64,000 nucleotides of DNA from an uncultured Blautia sp. (lineage in GTDB: Bacteria > Bacillota > Clostridia > Lachnospirales > Lachnospiraceae). The stretch lies in assembly GCA_900551075.1 (NCBI GenBank), contig URVB01000015.1, positions 1 to 64,000 of the forward strand. Reading direction: 5' to 3'. Under the pieces are notes generated by a model. The model made no database searches and was not told the DNA's origin. It saw only the letters and a program-made list of their open reading frames with translations. Position numbers and translations under genes: made by a program. Numbering within the stretch: position 1 is the first letter of the stretch; each line of letters begins with the position of its first letter. Shown one piece after another: positions 25,518-33,738 of this stretch.

Positions 25518-26211
25518 ATCTGTCAAGGGCAGCTTCTATGAGCTGCTTTTCCTCCTCTATCTCTTTCAAACGCTTCTGTGCGGACTCTCCCGGTGCTTCC
25601 CTGAGTTTATTCAGAATTTCAGCACGAATCCGCAGCTCCCGTTCCAGATACTGCTTCAATACAGGATGGCGCTTCGTCAGAAGAAGCTTCCCAAATGCCT
25701 CCTCTTCCCTGGTATACGGAAGCATCGTTTCCGTCTCTGCCCAAACAGCCTTCATCATGGGATAAAACTTCCCCTCCTCCAGGATCAGCTCCTCCTGGAC
25801 GATCTCATATCCCTTTTTCCGGATAAACCGGCGAAAATGAGGAATATCCGACTGCGGCTGCAAAATCAGCTCCCGAAATCCACGCAGAACGCACGCTCCC
25901 TCTGTCAGGATACGTTCCATAAGCGGACCGCCCATCCCCGCAAGCACCAGAGTGTCTCCCTCATCCGGCCTCAGCTCTCCCAGACCATCCGAAAGACGGG
26001 TTTCTATGTACTGTGTAAGGTCATATTCCGCAATATGCTCCTGTGCTCTACAGAGCGGCCCTTTCCGTACATCCATGGCGATCGCCCCTGGTATCTTTTG
26101 ATTCAATACCAGGTATATCGGCAGATATCCATGATCACACCCCACATCTACCAGCCGGCTTCCCTCTGTTACCATCTCTGCTATTGCAGACAAACGCAAG
26201 GACAACTGCAT
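25486..26211 (-). CDS. trmK: tRNA (adenine-22-N1)-methyltransferase
   Basis: A 241-residue class I SAM methyltransferase. The SAM loop is LVDVGCDHGYLPIYL (~20-34) and the family motif LVLAGMGGPLM is at ~88. The C-terminal ~70 residues are a helical, charged coiled-coil extension, as in TrmK. It methylates N1 of A22 in tRNAs. It lies 11 nt after rpoD and overlaps the following nif3-like gene. Confidence 0.95.
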   Translation of the reverse strand: MQLSLRLSAIAEMVTEGSRLVDVGCDHGYLPIYLVLNQKIPGAIAMDVRKGPLCRAQEHIAEYDLTQYIETRLSDGLGELRPDEGDTLVLAGMGGPLMERILTEGACVLRGFRELILQPQSDIPHFRRFIRKKGYEIVQEELILEEGKFYPMMKAVWAETETMLPYTREEEAFGKLLLTKRHPVLKQYLERELRIRAEILNKLREAPGESAQKRLKEIEEEKQLIEAALDRYDSKRTECMA

Positions 26212-26222
26212 GATACGGCTCC

Positions 26223-27347
26223 TTAATCCAGGTAATCCTTCAGCTTACGGCTGCGGCTCGGATGGCGCAGCTTGCGCAGAGCCTTCGCCTCGATCTGACG
26301 GATACGCTCCCTGGTAACATTAAACTCTTTGCCAACCTCCTCCAACGTACGGGCACGTCCATCATCCAGCCCGAAACGCAGGCGGAGAACCTTCTGCTCT
26401 CTCTCTGTCAGCGTCCCCAGGACCTCGATCAACTGCTCTTTCAAAAGGGTAAAAGCAGCCGCATCTGCCGGCACAGGCACATTATCATCCTGAATAAAAT
26501 CTCCCAGATGGCTGTCCTCTTCCTCACCGATCGGTGTTTCCAGAGAAACCGGCTCCTGGGAAATCTTCAGGATTTCACGGACACGCTCCACAGACATTTT
26601 CATTTCCTCTGCAATTTCCTCCGGGGTAGGTTCACGTCCCAGCTCCTGAAGCAGTTGACGGGAGACTCTTATCAGCTTATTGATGGTCTCCACCATATGC
26701 ACAGGAATACGGATGGTACGTGCCTGATCCGCAATTGCCCTTGTGATTGCCTGACGAATCCACCATGTTGCATAGGTACTGAATTTGTATCCTTTGCGGT
26801 AATCGAACTTCTCCACAGCCTTGATCAGACCCAGATTCCCCTCCTGAATCAAATCCAAAAACAACATGCCTCTTCCTACATAACGCTTTGCAATGCTGAC
26901 AACAAGACGGAGGTTTGCCTCTGCCAGACGTTTCTTAGCGCTTTCGTCGCCTTCTTCCATTCTCTTGGCCAGTTCAATCTCTTCCTCGGCTGTAAGAAGA
27001 CTGACCTTGCCGATTTCCTTCAGATACATACGCACCGGGTCTTCGATGCTGACGCCCTCCGGAACAGAAAGATCAATCTTGTCCAGCTCCACCTCGTCCT
27101 CTTCATCCAGCTTATCAATATCCACATCATCATCCAGAATCAGCTCATCTGCATTTTCCGTAATCCGCAGGACATCCACTCCGCTAGCCTCCAGGAAATC
27201 AAATACCTTCTCCATCTGCTCTACTTCCAACGGCTGATTCTTAAAAAAGTCGTTGATCTCCTGATACTCCAGTACATTTTTTTTCTTTTTTGCGAGTTCC
27301 AGAAGTTCTACCAGTTTTTCACTGAATTTGCCCATATTCATTTCCAT
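26223..27347 (-). CDS. rpoD: RNA polymerase primary sigma factor (sigma-70/sigma-A)
   Basis: A 374-residue protein. It has a region 1.1-like N-terminus, an acidic linker (~70-90), region 1.2/2 with NLRLVVSIAKRY and FSTYATWWIRQAITRAI (2.3-2.4, -10 recognition), region 3, and region 4.2 with TLEEVGKEFNVTRERIRQIEAKALRKLRHP (-35 recognition). It directs housekeeping transcription. It follows dnaG by 39 nt in the conserved macromolecular-synthesis arrangement. GGAGGG lies 11 nt before ATG 27347; ATG 27335 is possible. Confidence 0.98.
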   Translation of the reverse strand: MEMNMGKFSEKLVELLELAKKKKNVLEYQEINDFFKNQPLEVEQMEKVFDFLEASGVDVLRITENADELILDDDVDIDKLDEEDEVELDKIDLSVPEGVSIEDPVRMYLKEIGKVSLLTAEEEIELAKRMEEGDESAKKRLAEANLRLVVSIAKRYVGRGMLFLDLIQEGNLGLIKAVEKFDYRKGYKFSTYATWWIRQAITRAIADQARTIRIPVHMVETINKLIRVSRQLLQELGREPTPEEIAEEMKMSVERVREILKISQEPVSLETPIGEEEDSHLGDFIQDDNVPVPADAAAFTLLKEQLIEVLGTLTEREQKVLRLRFGLDDGRARTLEEVGKEFNVTRERIRQIEAKALRKLRHPSRSRKLKDYLD

Positions 27348-27386
27348 AGGTGCTCTATCCCTCCATATAGTGTTTATATTTTATCC

Positions 27387-29183
27387 TTATTCAAAAGAAA
27401 TATGCAATTCCCGGCGTTTTCGCCCAAGTTCTTCCAATTCTTTTTTGGCTTTGACAATTTCCTGCAGCCCATTCATATCTGTAGGATCCCAGCTTCGGTT
27501 TTTCCGGGCAAGGCTCTCCTCCTTAATCCGGAGCAAAGCATCCGCAAATGCCCGGTCCTGTTCCTGCGCGGTCTCCAAATGAATGGTTGCATTAAAAAGC
27601 GACGCCACTTCCCTCTGCTCTTCACTGTCCGTAAAGGCATTCAAAAGCCTTGCCGGATTCACTTCTCCCTCTGCTCTCTGCGCAAAAAGCATATCTGCCA
27701 CTTCTCTGTAAAGGGGCACCACAAAATCAGAAGGAGTGATATACCTTTCCACAGTCTGAAAAATCCCCGGATACGTTACCAGCCATGTGAGCATCAGCTT
27801 CTGTGCCTGATCTGCTGCGGACTCCTTTTTTTTCTTTTCCGGACTTCCGCTTTTGGGCTGAACCCTCTGCTCCGCCCGCGTTCCTCTCATAGCCAGACTG
27901 CTGACTCTTTTCTTCAGGTCCCCACTGCTGATCCCATAAAAGCTCCTGTATTTTCTGACAAGGGCTTCTATATAAAGATTCCTTTCCAGCTCATCATTCA
28001 ATTCCAAAAGCATAGCTGCACATTGTTCAAAGAAACGGTTCTGGCCCTGCGGCTCCTCCATAGGATATTCGCTTTCCGCCACACTCACCCGGAACATAAA
28101 GCTGTCCATTGCCTGGGAAAGACGTTCCTCAAAAGCTTCAGCTCCCATATTCTTAATGAATTCATCCGGGTCCTTACAGGGCTTCAGATTCACAACCCTG
28201 GAATTCACGCCCGCCTCCCTCAGAATCGGAATTCCCCGAAGTGCTGCACGGATACCTGCTTCATCACTGTCATACAAAAGCAGAACTTCTTTTGTATAAC
28301 GCTTCAAAAGACTGGCATGTCCCGAGGTCAGCGCTGTTCCGAGAGAAGCCACCGCATTCGTAAACCCTGCCTGATGCATGGAGATCACATCCATATATCC
28401 TTCACACAGGATCAGATAATTCTTTCTGGTTGTCCTCGCCGCATTCAGTCCATACAGATTCCGGCTCTTATCAAAGATCTTTGTTTCCGGAGAATTCAGA
28501 TATTTGGGCTTTCCATCTCCCATAACACGTCCTCCGAATCCAATGACCCGGTTATTTACATCCATAATCGGAAAAATAACCCGGTTCCAGAACTTGTCGT
28601 ACATACCGTGGCGCTCATCCACTTGAAAAAGTCCTGATTCCCGAAGCAGCTCGTCACTGTAATTTTTTGCTTTCAGAAAACGATACAGATCATCGCTGTA
28701 TTTGTCTGAATACCCCAAACCGAATTTCCTGATCGTCTCATCACTCAGCCCTCTGCCGGACAGATACTGATAAGCTCTCTTTCCGCCTTCCCGGCGGAGC
28801 TGATAATAGAAATACTGTGCCGCCTGTTTGTTGATTTCCAGCAAAGCGGCCTTTCTTTCCGCTTTTTCCTTCGCCTCTTTGGAGTATTCGATCTTCGGAA
28901 GCTCCACCCCTGATCTGTCTGCCAGATACTTCAGGGCTTCTCCAAAGGTAAAATTCTCATACTCCATGATAAAGTTAAATACATTTCCTCCCGCACCGCA
29001 GCCAAAGCAGTAATACATCTGTTTGGCAGGCGTTACGGAAAAGGATGGTGTTTTTTCATTATGGAAAGGACAGAGTCCAAAATAGGAGCTCCCCTTCCTG
29101 GTCAATTTTACATATTGGGATATCACATCTACAATATCATTTTTCATACGCACTTCTTCAATGATATCGTCCGAATAACGCAT
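27387..29183 (-). CDS. dnaG: DNA primase
   Basis: A 598-residue protein. The CHC2 zinc finger lies at ~36-62 (CPFHNEK ... CFGCG), the RNA-polymerase core and Toprim domain at ~150-340 (LCEGYMDVISMHQ and YDSDEAG), and a C-terminal helicase-binding domain follows. It makes RNA primers for replication. ATG 29183 is preferred, with GGAGG five bases upstream; the TTG 12 bases earlier overlaps that site. It is between dgt and rpoD. Confidence 0.98.
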   Translation of the reverse strand: MRYSDDIIEEVRMKNDIVDVISQYVKLTRKGSSYFGLCPFHNEKTPSFSVTPAKQMYYCFGCGAGGNVFNFIMEYENFTFGEALKYLADRSGVELPKIEYSKEAKEKAERKAALLEINKQAAQYFYYQLRREGGKRAYQYLSGRGLSDETIRKFGLGYSDKYSDDLYRFLKAKNYSDELLRESGLFQVDERHGMYDKFWNRVIFPIMDVNNRVIGFGGRVMGDGKPKYLNSPETKIFDKSRNLYGLNAARTTRKNYLILCEGYMDVISMHQAGFTNAVASLGTALTSGHASLLKRYTKEVLLLYDSDEAGIRAALRGIPILREAGVNSRVVNLKPCKDPDEFIKNMGAEAFEERLSQAMDSFMFRVSVAESEYPMEEPQGQNRFFEQCAAMLLELNDELERNLYIEALVRKYRSFYGISSGDLKKRVSSLAMRGTRAEQRVQPKSGSPEKKKKESAADQAQKLMLTWLVTYPGIFQTVERYITPSDFVVPLYREVADMLFAQRAEGEVNPARLLNAFTDSEEQREVASLFNATIHLETAQEQDRAFADALLRIKEESLARKNRSWDPTDMNGLQEIVKAKKELEELGRKRRELHISFE

Positions 29184-29259
29184 GCTTTCCTCCAATTGCG
29201 CTATCTCTGCGCTTTCTAATAGTCACCGGAAATCCTTCGTCTTTCCGACAGCCTTGTTA

Positions 29260-30270
29260 TCAATAGCCTTCCCATGACTTCGGTATGTAAATCTCCTGGA
29301 ATTTCGACATGGAATACTGATCCGTCATACCGGAGAGATAATCGCAGACAGCCTGCGGCCTGCTCTCTCCTCTTCCTGTCACCAGCTCCCGAAATTCTCT
29401 GGACATAGCCTCCGGATGCTCAATGTAGTACGCATACAGCTCCTTCAGCATTTTAACCGCCTTTTCTTCCTCCCTTTTGGCCTCCGGATTCGTATAAACA
29501 TTCTGGAACATCATTGCCCTAAGAGCCATGAGTGCCTCCTCGATTTCCGCAGACATCTGAATCTTGTCCTTATCCAGGCTGTTTTCAATAATGTCATGGA
29601 CAAAGGTATTCAATCTTTCTCTTGTGGTATAGCCCAGAAGCATGCGAAGGGTAATGGGAATATCATCCTCCGTAATAATTCCTGCTCTCTGAGCATCATC
29701 CATATCATGATGAATATAAGCGATTTTGTCAGAAAACCGTACCACCTGTCCTTCCAGGGTTGACGGCTTCCCACTGGTGCGATGGTTTAAAATTCCGTCC
29801 CGAACCTCCCAGGTCAGATTTAATCCCTCTCCGTTCTTCTCCAGAACCTGCACCACGCGGATGCTCTGCTTATAATGAGCAAATCCGTTCGGATGCAGCT
29901 CATTCAGTGCCCGTTCTCCGGCATGGCCGAAGGGCGTATGTCCCAGATCATGTCCCAACGCAATTGCTTCTACCAGATCCTCGTTCAGACGCAGTGCTTT
30001 TGCAATTGTACGGGCAATCTGAGATACCTCCAGCGTATGAGTCAGGCGATTCCTGTAATGATCCCCCTGAGGAGCCAGAAATACCTGCGTCTTATCCTTC
30101 AGACGGCGAAATGACTTGGAATGCAGTATCCTGTCCCGGTCCCTCTGATACACAGTCCGGATGTCACACTCCTCCTCCGGGCGCTCCCTGCCTCTGGAAT
30201 GTCCGCTGTGGGCTGCATAGGGACTCAGCAGTTCCAATTCCCTCAGTTCCATACCTTCTCTGATATTCAT
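29260..30270 (-). CDS. dgt: Deoxyguanosinetriphosphate triphosphohydrolase-like protein
   Basis: A 336-residue HD-domain protein. RRLKDKTQVF is followed by NRLTHTLEVSQIARTIA (His ~65) and AIALGHDLGHTPFGHAGE (the HD pair ~105). It hydrolyses dNTPs to deoxynucleosides and triphosphate. The length and C-terminal region fit the short type 2 Dgt found upstream of dnaG in many Clostridia. ATG 30270 has GGAGGG eight bases upstream. A palindromic leader lies between its promoter region and the start codon (see 30312-30401). Confidence 0.93.
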   Translation of the reverse strand: MNIREGMELRELELLSPYAAHSGHSRGRERPEEECDIRTVYQRDRDRILHSKSFRRLKDKTQVFLAPQGDHYRNRLTHTLEVSQIARTIAKALRLNEDLVEAIALGHDLGHTPFGHAGERALNELHPNGFAHYKQSIRVVQVLEKNGEGLNLTWEVRDGILNHRTSGKPSTLEGQVVRFSDKIAYIHHDMDDAQRAGIITEDDIPITLRMLLGYTTRERLNTFVHDIIENSLDKDKIQMSAEIEEALMALRAMMFQNVYTNPEAKREEEKAVKMLKELYAYYIEHPEAMSREFRELVTGRGESRPQAVCDYLSGMTDQYSMSKFQEIYIPKSWEGY

Positions 30271-30311
30271 AGGCACTCCCTCCAAAGCAAAAAACCGACA
30301 AAGTGACCTTC

Positions 30312-30401
30312 GTTTAAAAGCAATATCTCTCAGGCTGTCCCCCGGTGCCGGATAATCCAGCCAAATATCCCGGACTCAGGAACAGACATTGCTCTTTAAA
30401 C
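30312..30401 (-). ncRNA. Candidate structured leader RNA of dgt
   Basis: Two complementary arms, 30388-30401 (minus strand GTTTAAAGAGCAAT) and 30312-30324 (ATTGCTTTTAAAC), enclose 63 nt. Those 63 nt can pair again: CTGTTCC with GGGACAG, and CCGG-G-ATA with TATCCGG around a loop. A TATAAT lies upstream at 30427-30432 (weak -35). Between the structure and the ribosome-binding site is a weak hairpin followed by TTTTTT (ending near 30,289). It matches no riboswitch I know. The rest of the ~300-bp gap between dgt and the tRNA holds nothing else clear. Confidence 0.4.
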
Positions 30402-30540
30402 AGTAACGACAAAATCCCTCTTATTAATTATATTCTACACAAAAATTCAAATTCCTCTTTTTTTCAAAAAATTCAGCAGGGAATAAAAAGAAAACGGCAA
30501 GATTTTTAAAAGATTCACGCTTATATAAACCTTATTTTTA

Positions 30541-30571
30541 GACAACAAAAAGCCCTTGAAACTCAAGGGCT
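30541..30571 (-). terminator. Terminator of the tRNA-Leu gene
   Basis: Perfect 9-bp stem AGCCCTTGA / TCAAGGGCT with a 3-base loop (30551-30571). On the minus strand it is followed by TTTTTGTTGT, and it begins 3 nt after the tRNA 3' end. Confidence 0.9.
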
Positions 30572-30574
30572 CCA

Positions 30575-30659
30575 TGCGGAAGATGGGACTTGAACCCACA
30601 CGAGCGCATTGCTCACAAGATCCTTAGTCTTGCTCGTCTGCCAGTTCCGACACTTCCGC
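30575..30659 (-). tRNA. tRNA-Leu, anticodon AAG
   Basis: An 85-nt class II tRNA. The acceptor stem pairs GCGGAAG with CTTCCGC plus A73. The anticodon stem is CAAGA/TCTTG, with loop CTAAGGA giving anticodon AAG (reads CUU). A long variable arm and a T arm GTGGG-TTCAAGT-CCCAT complete it. CCA is not encoded. It has its own promoter (30710-30738) and terminator (30551-30571), so it is a single-tRNA unit. Confidence 0.95.
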
Positions 30660-30709
30660 ATATCGCATTTCCCGGAAATTATTTTCATTCTTCCCTCGCG
30701 ACAAGTGAT

Positions 30710-30738
30710 ACTATATCAAATATCAAATAGAAAGTCAA
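30710..30738 (-). promoter_or_regulatory. Promoter of tRNA-Leu
   Basis: Minus strand TTGACT (30733-30738), 17 bases, TATAGT (30710-30715). Predicted start is near 30,703, about 44 nt before the mature tRNA 5' end. Confidence 0.8.
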
Positions 30739-30779
30739 CACTTTTTTCAAAAAAATTCAAAATAACCAAAACAGCAGCA

Positions 30780-30819
30780 AAGGGCATCTGACTCTGCATT
30801 CAGCAGAACCGATGCCCTT
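30780..30819 (-). terminator. Terminator after the peptidoglycan-binding protein gene
   Basis: Stem AAGGGCATC (30780-30788) with GATGCCCTT (30811-30819), and an inner CTG/CAG pair. It lies 8 nt past the stop codon at 30828. The minus-strand tail TTTGCTGCTGTTTT is only moderately T-rich. Confidence 0.7.
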
Positions 30820-30827
30820 CAAAGCTT

Positions 30828-32120
30828 TCAGACCAATTCCGCAATCCGACTGACGGCTACATAAATCTCCTGGATTTTAAACCATGTGGAATAATCGGTA
30901 ATTCCTGTCTGCGGCAGGCCGAAAATATTCTGGAATTTCTCGACTGCCGCCTTTGTCTGCTGTCCGTAAATGCCATCCACGCCAATCGTAGGAAGTGCCG
31001 GATATGCCCCTGCAATGGTATTCAGTTGTTCCTGCATCTGCTGCACCTTGCTTCCGCTTGCTCCGATATCCAGATCATAACCGGGCCAGGAGGAAGGAAT
31101 GCCTGATATTTCCTCTGCAACGTTAATATACATATTGTCTCCGTAAAAGCTCCGCAGAATCTCAATTGCCGAATATCCCTGATCACCGAGGGCCTTGCTT
31201 CCCCACTGTGTCATCCATCCGCGGTCCCTGCACTGCACCTGCCGTCCGTCGCAATACTGGGTAAGGATCGGCTGGCGCACATTCGGCCTGGACAGATAGT
31301 TTTCAAACAGCTCATCCACGATTCTGGAAATACTGTCAAAAACATTGCGGCCGTGTATCCATTTGTGATCGTATGCCGTAGAGGATGTGATCGTAAAGTC
31401 ATACCCTTTATTCCGGTACCATTCCGTATAAACCCGGTTTAAAGTAAAGGACATGATCGCAAGTACATTCGCCCGAATCGTATCGTCCGGCCAGGTGGCA
31501 TATATCTCACTGCTCGCCACATTCTTGATGTAATCCCGATAACGCACATAATAATTGGTTGCAGCATTATCTCCTACCGGACCATCGTGTACTACTACAT
31601 ACTCAGGAATCACAACCCTGCTCAGTACGATCTCGCCGGTCTCATTCACCGGCTTAATCTCCGCTTCCTCAATTTTGGGAGGATACACGCCAAAAAGTGT
31701 ATGCGGACCAATCACAATCCTGCCAAATTCAGGACCCGTTCCGGTTCGGGCTGTCATCTGCACCGGCTGCTGTGCAAGCACGTCGGCCAAAACCTCTGTC
31801 CCTGCAACCTCTTCCGGTTCAAAGCCCTCCGCATCAACCTGAATCGTATATTCCGCATAAGGCTGCGCCTCTTCATTCACATCCAGACTATACTCTAAAG
31901 GAGGCGTTCTCAGCTCCAGCACCGGGGTCTGTCCGGAGGAATCCGTCCGGACCTCTTCTACCACACTGTCCGGATCTCCTGTATAAGAAATTCTTACCCT
32001 GGCATTATCCACTGGCCGGTTTCCATCCTCTGTAAGGACTGTTATCTGTAAAGTTCCCCTGTCTACATTTTCCTGCTGCGCACGTATATTCCCGGTACGT
32101 ATATTTCCATATGGATACAT
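30828..32120 (-). CDS. Peptidoglycan-binding-domain protein with SpoIID-like central region
   Basis: A 430-residue protein. A carboxypeptidase-regulatory/Ig-like fold (~20-115; TLQITVLTEDGNRPVDNARV) comes first. A central region (~165-340) follows, with NYYVRYRDYIKNVASSEIYATWP and AIMSFTLNRVY resembling SpoIID-type lytic transglycosylase proteins. It ends in a PG_binding_1 domain (~350-425; GVDGIYGQQTKAAVEKFQ). No signal peptide is evident. A role in cortex or wall remodelling is likely but unproven. ATG 32120 is chosen for AGGAG six bases upstream. It follows the NAGPA-domain gene by about 50 nt. Confidence 0.75.
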   Translation of the reverse strand: MYPYGNIRTGNIRAQQENVDRGTLQITVLTEDGNRPVDNARVRISYTGDPDSVVEEVRTDSSGQTPVLELRTPPLEYSLDVNEEAQPYAEYTIQVDAEGFEPEEVAGTEVLADVLAQQPVQMTARTGTGPEFGRIVIGPHTLFGVYPPKIEEAEIKPVNETGEIVLSRVVIPEYVVVHDGPVGDNAATNYYVRYRDYIKNVASSEIYATWPDDTIRANVLAIMSFTLNRVYTEWYRNKGYDFTITSSTAYDHKWIHGRNVFDSISRIVDELFENYLSRPNVRQPILTQYCDGRQVQCRDRGWMTQWGSKALGDQGYSAIEILRSFYGDNMYINVAEEISGIPSSWPGYDLDIGASGSKVQQMQEQLNTIAGAYPALPTIGVDGIYGQQTKAAVEKFQNIFGLPQTGITDYSTWFKIQEIYVAVSRIAELV

Positions 32121-32170
32121 AGAATGCTCCTGAAATGCTTTCATAAGAATCTATGCTTTAACCAAAAATT

Positions 32171-33643
32171 TTATTCCTTCGGCGGATGGATCATCGCCTC
32201 ATCCTCATGAATTACAATACTGTCCCCTTCCTGTCCATCACCGGCATCAATGAAGTATAGAATATCCGCGCAGGGCCGTTCCCTGCCATCTGTAAGCTTG
32301 TTGAGGACCTTTCCCTTAAATACCAGCGTAGCGGACCCTCCGCCATCCAGATTATAAGCATACTGGCACCCCAGATCCAAAAACACCTGCCTGAGTTCCT
32401 CATAGGTCATTCCCTGAGAACCGTCGGCACCGCTGCCCTGTACGACCACAATATAATAGTTTCCGGGATTTACCATTCCCACTGCAGTCCGCTGGTACCG
32501 GTAAGTCTGCTGAAATGCACCTGTAATCACGCAGGGTTCTCCATTTTCCACCAGGGTCGGTCCAAAGCAATACGTATCCTTCACGCCCCGGTTCAGCATA
32601 TCCTCCGTCGTCATGCCCGCCACAGCCGTAAACATACCGCCATCCTGTGTTACACACATGATGTTGCCGTTTGAGTAAATATCGTTATAAACTTTTCCGT
32701 CCTTGATCATACTTTTTCCGGGTGCAGGCTCTCCCGTACTGTATGAAAAACCGCTTCCGTTGATTCCGATCACACCATTGTGTGCAGCGGTCTCTTCCGA
32801 AGCCGGAACTCTGGGATTCCCATAAGTACCTCCGCAGAGTGCAGAACAGAGCTGTGCGGTACTGAAGGTCTGAATGTGGCAGACCCAATATTTCGTGTAA
32901 GAGGTTTCCCCTGGTTCCACAGTCACCTTCAGGGTTCCCGTTTCATAATTCCACTCATCATTTACATAATTCCATTCCTCGGATATCCTTTTCACTGCCT
33001 TTTCATAGTACCTCCGTTTGCGGGGATAATCCTTCTTAAGCTTCCACATGGCATTCTGAACATCCTGGAAAATTTTATCATTTCCGGCGGTACTTATTGC
33101 AACGGTATCCGAATCCCCATGATAAATACCGGCCAGCATCTCATCGATGGAATGAATCTCTATCAGCTCATCTGCCGTCTCCTCTGTTTTCTCCAGGATT
33201 TCCATAGAGCTGTTCACCAAAGCCTCTTCTTCATTCCGGTACCGTTCTCTGAATTCCTGTATTTCTGTTTTTACCTCAATTGCAGTCTGTGCCGCCAGTT
33301 CTGAATTGCTTAAAACATTCTCTTCTGTCCCCGCTGCATTCAGCTTTCCGGAAATCTCTTCTGCTTCTGTCTCCAGCTCTTTTATTCTTTTTTTCCTGGC
33401 TTCCTCCTCCGCCCTGGCTGCTGCTTCAGCCGCTTCCTGCCGGGCTCTCTCTTCGGCCTGGAGGGCCTCCCTGCGGGCCCTCTCTTTTGCTTCAAGAGCC
33501 TCCTCACGGGCTTTTTCTTCTGCTTCCACGGCTTCTTCAAGCTGCTCCCGGTGATAATTTTGATAATACCGCACTGCGCCTGTCCCGCCTGTCAGGAGGA
33601 CAATCGCTGCCATTCCTGCAGCCTGTCTATGTATTCTTTTCAT
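32171..33643 (-). CDS. Membrane-anchored phosphodiester glycosidase (NAGPA domain) with coiled coil
   Basis: A 490-residue protein. Residues ~8-25 are a signal anchor and ~30-155 a long Ala/Glu/Arg-rich coiled coil built of EEARxxALxAEERAR-like repeats. The C-terminal ~220 residues are a NAGPA/DUF2233 domain: INGSGFSYSTGEPAPG, FGPTLVENGEP, RTAVGMV, and NLDGGGSATLVFKG. This domain is known from the lysosomal uncovering enzyme and from bacterial enzymes acting on phosphate-linked sugars of the wall. Here it probably acts outside the membrane on a wall glycopolymer. It precedes the peptidoglycan-binding protein gene on the same strand. Confidence 0.85.
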   Translation of the reverse strand: MKRIHRQAAGMAAIVLLTGGTGAVRYYQNYHREQLEEAVEAEEKAREEALEAKERARREALQAEERARQEAAEAAARAEEEARKKRIKELETEAEEISGKLNAAGTEENVLSNSELAAQTAIEVKTEIQEFRERYRNEEEALVNSSMEILEKTEETADELIEIHSIDEMLAGIYHGDSDTVAISTAGNDKIFQDVQNAMWKLKKDYPRKRRYYEKAVKRISEEWNYVNDEWNYETGTLKVTVEPGETSYTKYWVCHIQTFSTAQLCSALCGGTYGNPRVPASEETAAHNGVIGINGSGFSYSTGEPAPGKSMIKDGKVYNDIYSNGNIMCVTQDGGMFTAVAGMTTEDMLNRGVKDTYCFGPTLVENGEPCVITGAFQQTYRYQRTAVGMVNPGNYYIVVVQGSGADGSQGMTYEELRQVFLDLGCQYAYNLDGGGSATLVFKGKVLNKLTDGRERPCADILYFIDAGDGQEGDSIVIHEDEAMIHPPKE

Positions 33644-33738
33644 GCTCTCTCTTCACATCTTTTCTATCATTAAAACAATAGGACCATTTGCAACATTCTG
33701 TTCCAAACAGTCCCAAATCTTTTTATACGCTCACCCTA

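Noticed and set aside
26262..28637. A 791-codon plus-strand open frame
   Set aside because: It lies entirely antisense to rpoD and dnaG, has no ribosome-binding site or recognisable domain, and arises from codon bias of the real genes.
30312..30401. Known riboswitch, T-box, SRP or 6S RNA in the dgt leader
   Set aside because: I compared it from memory with TPP, c-di-GMP, ydaO, T-box, SRP and 6S cores. Short look-alikes such as CCTGAGAGA occur, but no set of core elements is complete.
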